DNA of 42,745 nucleotides from VFMC01 sp031400715 (GTDB taxonomy: Bacteria > Actinomycetota > Acidimicrobiia > Acidimicrobiales > Ilumatobacteraceae): assembly GCA_031400715.1 (NCBI GenBank), contig JANNQK010000205.1, positions 1 to 42,745 of the forward strand, given 5' to 3'. This document shows, one piece after another, positions 9,386 through 17,799 of the stretch (the stretch's first letter is position 1; each line of letters starts with the position of its first letter). The position numbers were made by a program, and so were the translations under genes. The notes beneath the pieces are model-generated. The model searched no databases, was not told where the DNA came from, and was given only the letters and a program-made list of their open reading frames with translations.

Positions 9386-9445
9386 ACGTCGATGACGAGG
9401 GAGAGGGCCGGCGGTCCCTGACCCCACCACCGACACGTCGGCTTT

Positions 9446-9463
9446 TCGTTCCCTGACGAACGA
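9446..9463. promoter_or_regulatory. Inverted repeat upstream of the first alcohol dehydrogenase (possible operator)
   Basis: TCGTTC (9446-9451) and GAACGA (9458-9463) form a 6-bp inverted repeat with a 6-nt spacer. It sits about 16 bp upstream of the putative -10 at 9479-9484, in the -35 region, so a bound regulator could affect the promoter. It is preceded by four T residues. It is also close enough to the valS end (9385) to act as an attenuating hairpin. Confidence 0.35.
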
Positions 9464-9478
9464 GGCACACCGGCCTGC

Positions 9479-9484
9479 TACAAC
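9479..9484 (+). promoter_or_regulatory. Putative -10 element of the alcohol dehydrogenase (leaderless)
   Basis: TACAAC ends exactly 6 nt before the ATG at 9491. This spacing puts transcription start at or very near the start codon, and no ribosome binding site is visible. Confidence 0.45.
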
Positions 9485-9490
9485 CGCGAC

Positions 9491-10639
9491 ATGAAGACAC
9501 GCGCAGCGGTTCTGTGGGGCTTGGATCAGCAGTGGCAGGTGGAGGAGATCACGATCGATCCTCCCCGCGTCGGGGAGGTCCTCGTCGAGTGGAAGGTCGC
9601 GGGCATGTGCCACAGCGACGAGCACTTGGTCACCGGCGACATGGTGCCGCCGGCCGAGGCCCTGGCGATGATGGGCATCGACAGCATCTTCCCGATGATC
9701 GGCGGCCACGAAGGTGCCGGCGTGGTGCTGGAGGTCGGCCCCGGTGTCACCAGCGTGAAGGCGGGTGACCATGTGTCGGCCAGCTTCATCCCGAGCTGTG
9801 GTCGATGCAGGTACTGCAGCACCGGCCGCCAGAACCTGTGCGACAACGGACGCGGCACCTTCGGTGGTGGGATGATCACCGACGGGACCCATCGCCACTT
9901 CGTGCAGGGCGATCAGCCGGTGGGTCTGATGGCCAAGCTCGGGACGTTCAGCAATCACGCCTGCGTCGCGCAGGACTCCTTGATCAAGGTCGACGACGAC
10001 CTGCCACTGGAGTGCGTCGCGCTCGTGTCGTGTGGCGTGGCCACCGGCTGGGGCTCGGCCACCAATCGCGCCGCGGTCACACCCGGCGACACGGTGGTGG
10101 TGGTGGGCATCGGCGGCATCGGCATCAACGCGGTTCAGGGCGCGAAGATGGCCGGTGCCAAGCACGTGATCGCGATCGATCCGGTCGAGTTCAAGCGGGA
10201 GAAGGCGATGGAGTTCGGCGCCACCCACACCTTTGCCTCGATGGAAGAGGCGATCAACCCGGTCACCGAGCTCACCTGGGGGCAGATGGCCGACAAGGTG
10301 ATCATGACCCCGGGCGTGATGTACGGCGACTTGATGGAACTCGGCCTCGGCCTGACGGGCAAGGGCGGTACCTGTGTCGTCACTGCGGTGGCGCCCATGA
10401 TGCAGAGCCAGGCCGCGGTCAACCTGTTCCAACTGGCGATGTGGAACAAGGAGATCAAGGGCACCATCTTCGGTTCGCTCAACCCGCGCGCCGACATCCC
10501 GCGCCTGCTGAGCATGTACCGAGATGGCACGTTGATGCTCGACGAACTGATCACCCAGCGCTACACGCTCGACGACATCAACGTCGGCTACCAAGCGATG
10601 CGTGACGGCGAGAACCTCCGCGGGGTCATCGTCTACTGA
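9491..10639 (+). CDS. NDMA-dependent (mycofactocin-type) zinc alcohol dehydrogenase
   Basis: This is a zinc-dependent medium-chain alcohol dehydrogenase of 382 aa. The catalytic zinc site is in GMCHSDEHLVTGD and GGHEGAGVV, and the structural zinc site is CGRCRYCSTGRQNLC. The nucleotide-binding motif VVVVGIGGIGINAVQGAK follows, then IDPVEFKREKAMEFGATHTF. The overall pattern matches the Rxyl_3153-type family. Members hold NAD so tightly that an artificial acceptor (NDMA) is needed in vitro, and mycofactocin is thought to be the natural acceptor. The mftABC genes lie 7 kb away and a paralogue is at 14091-15203, which supports this role. Compared with that paralogue it has extra sequence (MVPPAEALAMMGIDSIF) after the first zinc motif. 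Substrate is unknown. Confidence 0.9.
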   Translation: MKTRAAVLWGLDQQWQVEEITIDPPRVGEVLVEWKVAGMCHSDEHLVTGDMVPPAEALAMMGIDSIFPMIGGHEGAGVVLEVGPGVTSVKAGDHVSASFIPSCGRCRYCSTGRQNLCDNGRGTFGGGMITDGTHRHFVQGDQPVGLMAKLGTFSNHACVAQDSLIKVDDDLPLECVALVSCGVATGWGSATNRAAVTPGDTVVVVGIGGIGINAVQGAKMAGAKHVIAIDPVEFKREKAMEFGATHTFASMEEAINPVTELTWGQMADKVIMTPGVMYGDLMELGLGLTGKGGTCVVTAVAPMMQSQAAVNLFQLAMWNKEIKGTIFGSLNPRADIPRLLSMYRDGTLMLDELITQRYTLDDINVGYQAMRDGENLRGVIVY

Positions 10640-10709
10640 GCGGGGTCGCGCTGCGCCATCTGAAGGCTGACCGTTCCGGCCGATGCGCCGGTTGTAACGT
10701 TGATCCGCC

Positions 10710-12143
10710 ATGTCATTGCCGGTTCCGCCCCACGATCCGCCTCATCAGGCGTCACAGCACGATGCCACCGTGCCGACGAGCGTGCCGACCGATGTGCCGG
10801 TGGTCGCCAAGGCCGTCAAGCACCGCCGCCGGCGCACCTGGCCCCAGCGTCTGCTGCTCGGACTGAACATCGTGGTGATCCTCGGCTGCTTCGGCGCCGC
10901 TGGTGGTCTGGTCGTCAGCCGCTACTACGGCAACACGATCAACCGCGTGTCGTTGGCCGACCCGACACAGTCCACCTTCCTCACGGGCATCACCACGCCG
11001 TCGAACGGCTCGGACGGCTCGACCAACACCCCTCAGGGCGGCACGATCGACGCCGGCGAACCACCGACCACCGAGGTCGGCGCTCCGCCGGAGACCTTTC
11101 CGGAAACCGACCCCGAGGCGAGCAACTTCCTCATCACGGGCGCCGACAACGGGTCGTGCATCGACCCGAACTCCCCGTATGCCGGCGCGTTCGGCAATCG
11201 CGAAGCGATGGGTGAACGCAGCGACACGGTGATGATCATGCGGGTCGACCCCGCGACCAAACGTGCCGCCGTGTTGTCGTTCCCACGCGACCTGTGGGTC
11301 AACATCGCGGGACGCGGCGGCAAGAACCGGATCAACACCGCCTACGTCCGCGACGACCCCACCCGCCTGCTCGGCACCATCTACGACAACTTCGGCGTCG
11401 AGGTCGACCACTACATCCAGATCGACTTCTGTGCCTTCAAGACGATCGTCGACGGACTCGGTGGCGTCGCTGTGCCGTTCGAGTATCCGGCCCGCGACAA
11501 GAACACCGGATTGAACGTGCCCACCACCGGTTGTTTCACGTTCGACGGCGACCATGCCTTGGCCTACGTGCGGTCGCGCAAGTACCAATACCAGGACACC
11601 GATGGGAAGTGGAAGAGCGATGGTCTCTCCGACCTCGGTCGGGTGTCGCGCCAGCAGGACTTCCTGCGGCGCGTGTTGTCGGCTGCGCTCGATCGCGGGG
11701 TCACCGATCCGGCCGTCGCCCGCAGCCTGATCAAGGCAGCGCAGGACAACGTGCTGGTCGACGAGGGGCTCACGTTGAACAAGATGCTCGAGTTCGTGGG
11801 CGTGTTGCGCAACTTCGAACCTGGCGGCATCGCGACCTATCAGATCGAGGCGACCGGCGCGAACGTCGGCGGGAACTCGGTGCTGATCCCGAAGATCAAC
11901 GGCGACAACATGCAGGCCATCCTGGCGATCTTCAAAGGCGAAGCCCCGCTGGCCGGCGCCCCGGTACAGGTGTTCGACACCACGACGACAGCGGCGCCCG
12001 CCACCACCGTGTCGGGTCCCACCACCACGACTCGCGGCAGCACGACGACCAGCACCACAGTCGATCAGGCACCCGTCTCCACCGTGTCCGGACCCACGGA
12101 GAACACCAAGGGGATCGTGCCGCCCAAGGGCGTCGAGTGCTGA
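10710..12143 (+). CDS. LytR-CpsA-Psr (LCP) family cell-wall ligase
   Basis: LCP enzymes attach glycopolymers to peptidoglycan outside the membrane, or act as related phosphotransferases. This 477-aa protein has a basic cytoplasmic N-terminus (KHRRRRTWPQRLL), one membrane segment (LGLNIVVILGCFGAAGGLVVS) and a variable linker. The LCP domain runs from about residue 165 to 360: RSDTVMIMRVDPATKRAAVLS, FPRDLWVNI, RINTAYV, FKTIVDGLGGVAVPF and GDHALAYVRSRKY. Its arginines and aspartates fit the polyprenyl-phosphate binding pocket. The C-terminal tail, from about 415, is a Thr-rich mucin-like stretch (TTTTRGSTTTSTTV). The gene ends 27 bp from the convergent VWA gene. A TAACGT hexamer ends 9 nt before the ATG. 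Confidence 0.9.
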   Translation: MSLPVPPHDPPHQASQHDATVPTSVPTDVPVVAKAVKHRRRRTWPQRLLLGLNIVVILGCFGAAGGLVVSRYYGNTINRVSLADPTQSTFLTGITTPSNGSDGSTNTPQGGTIDAGEPPTTEVGAPPETFPETDPEASNFLITGADNGSCIDPNSPYAGAFGNREAMGERSDTVMIMRVDPATKRAAVLSFPRDLWVNIAGRGGKNRINTAYVRDDPTRLLGTIYDNFGVEVDHYIQIDFCAFKTIVDGLGGVAVPFEYPARDKNTGLNVPTTGCFTFDGDHALAYVRSRKYQYQDTDGKWKSDGLSDLGRVSRQQDFLRRVLSAALDRGVTDPAVARSLIKAAQDNVLVDEGLTLNKMLEFVGVLRNFEPGGIATYQIEATGANVGGNSVLIPKINGDNMQAILAIFKGEAPLAGAPVQVFDTTTTAAPATTVSGPTTTTRGSTTTSTTVDQAPVSTVSGPTENTKGIVPPKGVEC

Positions 12144-12170
12144 GGGTTCGACCCGGAGCGGCCGAGTAGA

Positions 12171-13109
12171 TCAGCTGAGCACGGCGGCCAACGCCTCGAC
12201 CACGCCGCTCGGACCGGACGCGGTGGCCAGCCTGGCGCCGACCCGTCTGGCGAACGCCTCGGCCTCGTCGCTGTCGCCGGCGGGTGCCACGACCACCAAC
12301 TCGTCGAGGGCGCGTGCTGCTTCCAGCGGGTCGCCGTCCACGGTGGCCCGACAGTCGCTCAGCAGGATGGCCACCTTGCGCCCGGCACGGCTGCGGCGCA
12401 GCTGTTCGCCCGCGACATACAGGGCTCCCGCGAGGTCTGTGGTGCCGAAGCCACGCAGCGACAGCACGTCGTTCACCACCTGCTCGCCCGACTTCTGCAC
12501 GTCCTGGCTCTTGGCCACGACCACGTCCTTGCCGAACGCCAGCACGCTGTAGTCCACCGGCGACCGCCACGCGACCGCTGCAGCGGCAACAGCAGACGTC
12601 GCCAGCGGCTTGCCACCCATCGAACCACTGCGGTCCACCAACAGGCACAGCGCCGTGCTCGGTTGCACCCAGCCACGCACGCGCAGGCGCTCGACATCGA
12701 CGCGCCGAGGATCGCCACCCGCTTCCACGATCGCGTCCATGCTGGCGTCGATGTCGAGGTCACCGCCATCGGGTCGGTACCTCTGCTCCACGAGCTTGCC
12801 CACCCCTCGCGGCCGGGTCGGTCCCCGACGACTGAGCTCGAGAAACAGCCGGCCCGCAAGACGGCGAGCCAGTTCACGCAACTTCGGATCGGTGGCAGCC
12901 GTCAGATCGGCGAGCAATGCCATGGTTTCGTCAGCGTCGTCGCGCATCGCTTCGTCGACCGCGGCTTCGTCGAGCTCACCGACCTCGGGTGACATCTGCT
13001 CGAACTGGGGGTTGCGGGCCAGCTCCCGGCGCGAGGTCGTCTTCTTCTGAGCGTCGGCGACGGCCTCGTCGGCCTCGGCACCTTCCTTGGCCCGAGGTGG
13101 CTGCTTCAG
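12171..13109 (-). CDS. VWA-domain protein paired with MoxR; probable CTG start
   Basis: The C-terminal half is a von Willebrand factor A domain with a MIDAS motif (LVDRSGSMGG) and later TTDLAGALYVAGEQL and ILLSDCRATVDGDP. Such proteins pair with MoxR ATPases in metal- or cofactor-insertion and complex assembly. The first ATG in frame is at 12995, but the frame upstream still looks coding (TSRRELARNPQFEQMSPEV) and contains no ATG, GTG or TTG back to the stop. A CTG at 13109-13107 overlaps the TGA of moxR as CTGA, the overlap expected for translational coupling, so I place the start there (312 aa). An ATG start at 12995 would give 274 aa. The gene is last in the helD-adh-moxR-VWA run. Confidence 0.8.
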   Translation of the reverse strand: MKQPPRAKEGAEADEAVADAQKKTTSRRELARNPQFEQMSPEVGELDEAAVDEAMRDDADETMALLADLTAATDPKLRELARRLAGRLFLELSRRGPTRPRGVGKLVEQRYRPDGGDLDIDASMDAIVEAGGDPRRVDVERLRVRGWVQPSTALCLLVDRSGSMGGKPLATSAVAAAAVAWRSPVDYSVLAFGKDVVVAKSQDVQKSGEQVVNDVLSLRGFGTTDLAGALYVAGEQLRRSRAGRKVAILLSDCRATVDGDPLEAARALDELVVVAPAGDSDEAEAFARRVGARLATASGPSGVVEALAAVLS

Positions 13110-14065
13110 CGGGAGTTGGTGGCCCCTGTCGGGGCTCCATCTTTTCCCTCATCACCCATGCCGTCGCCATCGCCTGCGACCCGGCCGAAGATCTCCTCCC
13201 ACAGCTCGGTGATGATGCCTTCGCTGGTTCGTTGCGAACCCTCGCGCATTCGAACGCGTCCCGACAGCGCCACGATCGCGGCGTCGAGGCCGACGCTCGG
13301 TTGCTGTGGCGACTGGCCACGGAGATCCGAGAGCGACTTGGCGACCAGCGCAGTGTCGATCGCGCCCCGCACCGACGACCCGACGCGCAGGTCGGCATGG
13401 TCGCGCGTGCGCCGAACCAGCTCGACCACCTTGCCGAGCCATTCAGGGTCGGCAGCGGTGACTCCGAGTGCGGCGACGGCCTGCTGTACGATCGCGACCT
13501 CGTCTGCCGCGCTCTGGTACGTCATCGACAGTCGACACATCCGGTCGTACACGGCGCTCGAGATGCGAGCCGTCCCGACCGCGTCGAACGGGTTCATCGC
13601 TGCGACGAGCCGGAATCCGGGCGCGCAGGCCACACGGCCGAGTCGGGGCACGTGCAGCTCCTGCTCGGACATCACCGTGATCAACACGTTGAGGGTTTCC
13701 TCGGGGATCCGATTGATCTCCTCGACGTACAGCAGCGCGCCGCTGGTCATGGCCGTCACCAGCGGACCGTCGACGAACACGTCGGGCACGTACCCGTCGA
13801 CGAGCACTCGGGCCGGATCGAAGTGGCCCACCAAGCGAGCGGGGGTGAGCTCGGCGTTGCCCTCCACGAACTCGAACCCGATGCCCAGTTCGTCCGCGAC
13901 GGCACGCAACAGCGTGCTCTTGCCCGTGCCGGGAGGACCCTCCAACACGATGTGCCGGTCGGCTCCGAGCGCGGCGACCACGAGTTCGAGTTCGCGACGG
14001 CGACCGACCACCTGCCCCAGCAGGCGATCGACGAGACCCGCCGAAGCTGCCGGGGCATGTGTCAT
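13106..14065 (-). CDS. MoxR-type AAA+ ATPase
   Basis: MoxR ATPases act as chaperones that help mature enzymes or protein complexes, usually with a VWA partner. This one has 319 aa. The Walker A motif is GPPGTGKS (residues 43-50), the MoxR-type segment is FVEGNAELTPARLVGHFDP, and Walker B with the sensor region is ALLYVEEINRIPEETLNVLITVMSE. Sensor 1 lies in FRLVAAMNPFD. The gene sits between the second alcohol dehydrogenase (25 bp upstream) and the VWA gene (CTGA overlap). This invites the idea that the pair helps mature the dehydrogenase or another complex, but that is inference. Confidence 0.9.
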   Translation of the reverse strand: MTHAPAASAGLVDRLLGQVVGRRRELELVVAALGADRHIVLEGPPGTGKSTLLRAVADELGIGFEFVEGNAELTPARLVGHFDPARVLVDGYVPDVFVDGPLVTAMTSGALLYVEEINRIPEETLNVLITVMSEQELHVPRLGRVACAPGFRLVAAMNPFDAVGTARISSAVYDRMCRLSMTYQSAADEVAIVQQAVAALGVTAADPEWLGKVVELVRRTRDHADLRVGSSVRGAIDTALVAKSLSDLRGQSPQQPSVGLDAAIVALSGRVRMREGSQRTSEGIITELWEEIFGRVAGDGDGMGDEGKDGAPTGATNSR

Positions 14066-14090
14066 CGTTGCGTCATTCGTCGTCGGGGGT

Positions 14091-15203
14091 TCAGTCGAAC
14101 TTCATGACGCCGCGGATGTTGGTGCCCGCCCGCATCGCGTCATATCCGTCGTTCACCCCGTCGAGGTCGTACTCGTTGGTCACCAGACCATCCAGGTCCA
14201 GCTGGCCCTCACGGTAGAGGCCGATCAACTTCGGGATGTCGGCGCGAGGGTTGCCCGAACCGAACAGCGAGCCCACGAGCTGCTTCTCCATCAGGGTGAG
14301 ATCGAGCAGGCTCATCGATGCCGAGTACTCGAGCGCCGGATGGATGTTGGTCACCACGACCCGCCCGCGCTTGGAGGCGAGCGCCATCGCCGAGCCGATC
14401 ACTTCGCCCGACCCGACGCCCATGGTCATGATCACCTTGTTGGCCATCGTGCCCCACGTGAGCTCCTGGATGCCGGGCAGCGCCTCCTCCATCGAGGAGA
14501 ACGTGTGCGTGGCGCCGAACTCCATCGCCTTCTCCCGCTTGAACTCCACGGGATCGATCGCGATGATGCGCTTGGCCCCGGCCAGCTTGGCGCCCTGGAT
14601 CGCGTTGGCGCCGATGCCACCCACGCCGACGACGGCCACGGTGTCACCTGGCTTCACCTCGGCCGCGTACACCGCCGAGCCCCAGCCGGTCACCACGCCG
14701 CAGCCGAGCAGACAGGCGCGATCGAGCGGGACGTCCTTGTCGATCTTGATGCAGCTTGCCTCGTTGACCACGGTGTGGTGGGCGAACGTGCCCAGGATGC
14801 ACATGAGGCCGAGATCCTGCCCGCGGGCGTGGTGGCGTGAGCCGCCATCGGTGATCTGGCGGCCGAGGCCCATCAGCGCGCCGAGATCGCACAGGTTCTG
14901 GTGACCGGTGGAACAGCTGACGCAGCGGCCGCAGCTCGGGATGAACCCGAACACGACGTGGTCGCCCGGGGCGAGCCAGCTGACGCCCTCGCCCACGTCC
15001 TGCACCACGCCGGCGCCCTCGTGGCCGCCGATGATCGGCAGACCGAACGGCAGGTCGCCGGTCACGAGGTGCTCGTCGGAATGGCACATGCCACTCGCCG
15101 CGATCTTGACCAGCACCTCACCGGGTCCGGGGGGATCGAGCTCGATCTCCTCGACGCTCCACGGCGTGTTGACTTCCCACAGAATGGCAGCCTTGGTCTT
15201 CAC
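14091..15203 (-). CDS. NDMA-dependent (mycofactocin-type) zinc alcohol dehydrogenase, second copy
   Basis: This 370-aa zinc alcohol dehydrogenase is a paralogue of the gene at 9491-10639 and shares long near-identical blocks, for example AIDPVEFKREKAMEFGATHTF. Catalytic zinc residues are in GMCHSDEHLVTGD and GGHEGAGVV, the structural site is CGRCVSCSTGHQNLC, and the NAD fold is VAVVGVGGIGANAIQGAK. The start is a GTG at 15203 with a G-rich stretch just upstream in place of the TANNNT element, so it is probably translated from the helD transcript (63 bp gap). Its closeness to mftABC supports a mycofactocin-linked role. The two copies differ most in the loop after the first zinc motif and in the substrate-binding regions, so different alcohols are likely. 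Confidence 0.9.
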   Translation of the reverse strand: MKTKAAILWEVNTPWSVEEIELDPPGPGEVLVKIAASGMCHSDEHLVTGDLPFGLPIIGGHEGAGVVQDVGEGVSWLAPGDHVVFGFIPSCGRCVSCSTGHQNLCDLGALMGLGRQITDGGSRHHARGQDLGLMCILGTFAHHTVVNEASCIKIDKDVPLDRACLLGCGVVTGWGSAVYAAEVKPGDTVAVVGVGGIGANAIQGAKLAGAKRIIAIDPVEFKREKAMEFGATHTFSSMEEALPGIQELTWGTMANKVIMTMGVGSGEVIGSAMALASKRGRVVVTNIHPALEYSASMSLLDLTLMEKQLVGSLFGSGNPRADIPKLIGLYREGQLDLDGLVTNEYDLDGVNDGYDAMRAGTNIRGVMKFD

Positions 15204-15266
15204 GGAGGACCCCCCAATCGGTCTCGACGAACTGCCGGCGACCTTAGCCAGCTCACTCGCCAGTTG

Positions 15267-17294
15267 TCACAGCCGGCCACCATCAGGCGCAGCGAGTTCC
15301 TCAGGCAGGTCGCTGTCGGTCACGACATGCAGCACCTGGACGGCGCGGGTCATCGCCACGTACAGCAGACGCGCCCCTCGGTTCGGGCCACCGTCGGCCA
15401 CGATCTCTGCCGGGTTCACCACCACGACGCCATCGAACTCCAGACCCTTCACCGCTTCCGCGCCGAAGATCGGCACCTCGTCACGCTCCAGCTGTTGCAC
15501 ACGTCGCCCTGCACGCAGACCTCTCGACTGCAACGCGGCATCGATCGCGGCGTACAACCGGTCCGGCGCGACGACGCCCGTGTTGTGGTGCCGATGACGG
15601 ACGGCGACGACTTCCGCGGCGACCGCGTCGGCCAGTTCGTCGGCACCGACGCGCACCACCGTCGGCGCGCTGCCCTCGAACCGCACGCTCGTGCTGGCGA
15701 CGGTGGTGACGCCGGTGTACGGCAGCAACCGGTTGGCCACGTCGAGGATGGGACCCGGCACGCGGTATCCGATGGTGAGGTGGGCCACCGAGCCGGCCGC
15801 CTTCGTGAGGTGGCCGAGGGCCACGGCCCAATCGTCCTGGCCTGCCGGGGTGGTGGACTGGGCCAGGTCGCCCAGCACCGTCATCGACCCTGTCGGGCTG
15901 CGCCGGCCGATCACCCGCAGTGCGACCGCCGAGTGATCCTGAGCCTCGTCGATCACCACATGGCCGAACGTGAACGGGGTGCCGTTCAGCAACGTGTTGG
16001 CCTCGTCGACAAGAAACTGGTCGGCCGCCGTCCATGCTCGCTTCTTGCCCGATGGTCCGAACCCGTGCTCGGCCAGCAGCTGGTCGACGAGCTTCACCGG
16101 TTGCACGGCCGGCCAGCACTTCGTGAGCACCGGGCGCAACACGTCCATCTTCGAGTAGGCGCCGTCCTTGCCGGTGCGCTGCAGCAGCACTCGATCGATG
16201 ATCGGCTTCAACGACTCGCGGCGGCGGTTGACCGGAAGGTTGCCGTCGAGTGCGAGCTCGATCCAACCGGCGATCTCGTGGGGCTCGAACACCAGCGTGC
16301 GCGCACCGAACGGTTGACGCACCGGCTCGGTGGGACGCTGCACGTGGCGGGTGACCGCAGCCTCGAGCGCGGCGAGCATGTCGGGAGAGCCCTTCACGCG
16401 GCGGACCGGGTCGGGATCGATGCCGGTCATCGTCTCGAGCCGCGGGATGCACAGCTCGAGCGCCGTGCGCTGCTGCACGCTGCGCTCGCCCAACGACGGC
16501 AACACGTTGCCGATGTAGTCGAGGAAGACGGTGTTCGGCCCCACCACCAACACACCATCGCGCCCGAGACGGCGGCGGTGTTCGAACAGCAGGTACGCGG
16601 CGCGGTGCAGCCCCACGGCGGTCTTGCCGGTGCCCGGACCCCCCTGCACCACCAGGCACTGATCGATCGGGGCTCGGATCACCACGTCCTGTTCGGCCTG
16701 GATGGTGGCCACGATGTCGCGCATCGCACCCGTTCGTGCCGCGCCGATCTCGGCCAGCACCGGGTCGGGCACGCCACTCGCTGCGCCGGCGGCGTCGGGA
16801 TCGTCGAGTTGCTCGTCGAGGTACGCCGTCAGTTCGCCCTCGGCAAGCGTGAACCGTCGGCGGTGCGACAGCCCGAGAGGGTCGACACCGGTCGCTCGAT
16901 AGAACGGCGCGGCGATCGGTGCACGCCAGTCGACCACCACCGGATCGTGCCGTTCGTCTTCGATGTGGCGGCGACCGATGTACCAAATGTCAGGCTGGGT
17001 GCCGTGGTGGGTACCGGCGGCGGCACCACGCCGGAGGTCCTCGGTGATGCGACCGAAGAAGTCACCGGCGCCCGGGGTCTGCAGGTCCTCCAACGCCTCG
17101 GCGACCGTGACCTCGACATACTCCTTCGTGAACTCATCGGCCGATGCGTTCGGATCGACCGTGGAGAACCGTTCGATCATCGAGTCTCGACAGGCGCGCG
17201 AGAACCGCAGCCGGTCACTCTCGAGGTCGAGCTCGGGGAACGGATCAAGCGTCGACACAGGACCGTCGACGCTACTTGCGTTCTGGTCGCGCAT
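15267..17294 (-). CDS. helD: HelD-type superfamily 1 helicase (RNA-polymerase recycling factor)
   Basis: HelD-type proteins use ATP to free stalled RNA polymerase from nucleic acid. In mycobacteria and streptomycetes they also affect rifamycin tolerance. This 675-aa protein has an N-terminal helical region with VVDWRAPIAAPFYRATGVDPLGLSHRRRF, the family hallmark. It also has Walker A (VVQGGPGTGKTAVGLHRAAYLL), Walker B (HVVIDEAQDHSAVAL) and late SF1 motifs (AEAVKGLEFDGVVVVNPAEI and LLYVAMTRAVQVLHVV). A UvrD-like repair helicase is the alternative, but the WRAP-type segment and length favour HelD. The start codon lies inside one arm of a perfect 16-bp inverted repeat. It heads the helD-adh-moxR-VWA gene run. 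Confidence 0.85.
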   Translation of the reverse strand: MRDQNASSVDGPVSTLDPFPELDLESDRLRFSRACRDSMIERFSTVDPNASADEFTKEYVEVTVAEALEDLQTPGAGDFFGRITEDLRRGAAAGTHHGTQPDIWYIGRRHIEDERHDPVVVDWRAPIAAPFYRATGVDPLGLSHRRRFTLAEGELTAYLDEQLDDPDAAGAASGVPDPVLAEIGAARTGAMRDIVATIQAEQDVVIRAPIDQCLVVQGGPGTGKTAVGLHRAAYLLFEHRRRLGRDGVLVVGPNTVFLDYIGNVLPSLGERSVQQRTALELCIPRLETMTGIDPDPVRRVKGSPDMLAALEAAVTRHVQRPTEPVRQPFGARTLVFEPHEIAGWIELALDGNLPVNRRRESLKPIIDRVLLQRTGKDGAYSKMDVLRPVLTKCWPAVQPVKLVDQLLAEHGFGPSGKKRAWTAADQFLVDEANTLLNGTPFTFGHVVIDEAQDHSAVALRVIGRRSPTGSMTVLGDLAQSTTPAGQDDWAVALGHLTKAAGSVAHLTIGYRVPGPILDVANRLLPYTGVTTVASTSVRFEGSAPTVVRVGADELADAVAAEVVAVRHRHHNTGVVAPDRLYAAIDAALQSRGLRAGRRVQQLERDEVPIFGAEAVKGLEFDGVVVVNPAEIVADGGPNRGARLLYVAMTRAVQVLHVVTDSDLPEELAAPDGGRL

Positions 17295-17328
17295 CGCCTC
17301 GATTCCCGAGAAGATGCGCGACCAGAAC
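17280..17328. promoter_or_regulatory. Perfect inverted repeat over the helD start, in the helD/mftA divergent region
   Basis: GTTCTGGTCGCGCATC (17280-17295) and GATGCGCGACCAGAAC (17313-17328) are exact 16-bp inverted copies with a 17-nt spacer, within which CTCG and CGAG can pair further. The left arm holds the helD start codon and its codons for MRDQN. In helD mRNA the hairpin would bury the start codon. As DNA it could be an operator between the two divergent units. The putative mftA -10 lies 45 bp beyond it. Confidence 0.7.
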
Positions 17329-17373
17329 CTCAGCGGACCTGCGGCCGGGAGGTCCTCCGCCGCTCCCGGCCGC

Positions 17374-17379
17374 TACGCT
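17374..17379 (+). promoter_or_regulatory. Putative -10 element of mftA
   Basis: TACGCT ends 8 nt before the mftA ATG at 17388. Transcription would start within a few bases of the start codon. Confidence 0.4.
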
Positions 17380-17387
17380 CGGCGGTC

Positions 17388-17513
17388 ATGGAGAACGACA
17401 ACGTCACCACCGAGGACATCGCCGTCGACGAGCAGGCAGCCGCGGAGACCGCCATCCAAGACGAGCTGCTGGTCGAGGAGATCTCGATCGACGGCATGTG
17501 CGGCGTCTACTGA
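17388..17513 (+). CDS. mftA: Mycofactocin precursor peptide MftA
   Basis: MftA is the ribosomal precursor of the redox cofactor mycofactocin. This 41-aa peptide has an acidic leader (NVTTEDIAVDEQ, then LLVEEISIDG) and ends in exactly IDGMCGVY. That tail matches the conserved MftA C-terminus, whose last Val-Tyr pair is oxidatively decarboxylated and cross-linked by MftC. It is followed after 4 nt by mftB and then by mftC, the canonical order. The frame is too short for most gene finders but the C-terminal motif and neighbours make the call firm. Confidence 0.95.
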   Translation: MENDNVTTEDIAVDEQAAAETAIQDELLVEEISIDGMCGVY

Positions 17514-17517
17514 TCCG

Positions 17518-17799
17518 ATGACCCGACCCGGCGGCCAGGCGCTGCTCGACCAGGCGCTCGAGTTGCACCCCCAGGTCGCGCTTCGTCCCGAACCGTTCGG
17601 CGCGCTGGCGTATCACTACGGCAACCGCCGCCTCGTGTTCATGAAGCACGTCGACGTGGTCGCGGTGGCCAAGCAGCTGGCCGACCACCCGACGCTGGCG
17701 GCCACCCTCGAGGCGTGCGACATCGCACCCTCGCGCTGGTCCAGCTTCGCCACGGCATTCGCTTCCCTCAAGTCCTCGGAGATCGTTCGTGAGCGTTGA
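17518..17799 (+). CDS. mftB: Mycofactocin chaperone MftB (precursor-binding RRE protein)
   Basis: MftB binds the leader of MftA and delivers it to MftC through a PqqD-like RiPP recognition element. The 93-aa product matches the family in size and pattern: HPQVALRPEPFGALAYHYGNRRLVF contains the beta-strand block of the recognition element, followed by helices in VDVVAVAKQLADHPTLAATLE. The ATG lies 4 nt after the mftA stop, and the last 11 nt overlap mftC, so the three genes are translated together. The name rests on the family fit and on its position between mftA and mftC. Confidence 0.93.
   Translation: MTRPGGQALLDQALELHPQVALRPEPFGALAYHYGNRRLVFMKHVDVVAVAKQLADHPTLAATLEACDIAPSRWSSFATAFASLKSSEIVRER

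Noticed and set aside
6773..10711. Very long open frame (1312 aa) on the minus strand opposite valS and the alcohol dehydrogenase
   Set aside because: It is antisense to two clearly real genes and its product is rich in His, Arg, Asp and Val without a domain, as expected for the mirror frame of GC-rich genes.
14901..17513. Plus-strand open frame of 870 aa opposite helD
   Set aside because: It is a shadow of helD, although its last 41 residues are mftA in the same frame. Only the mftA part is kept.
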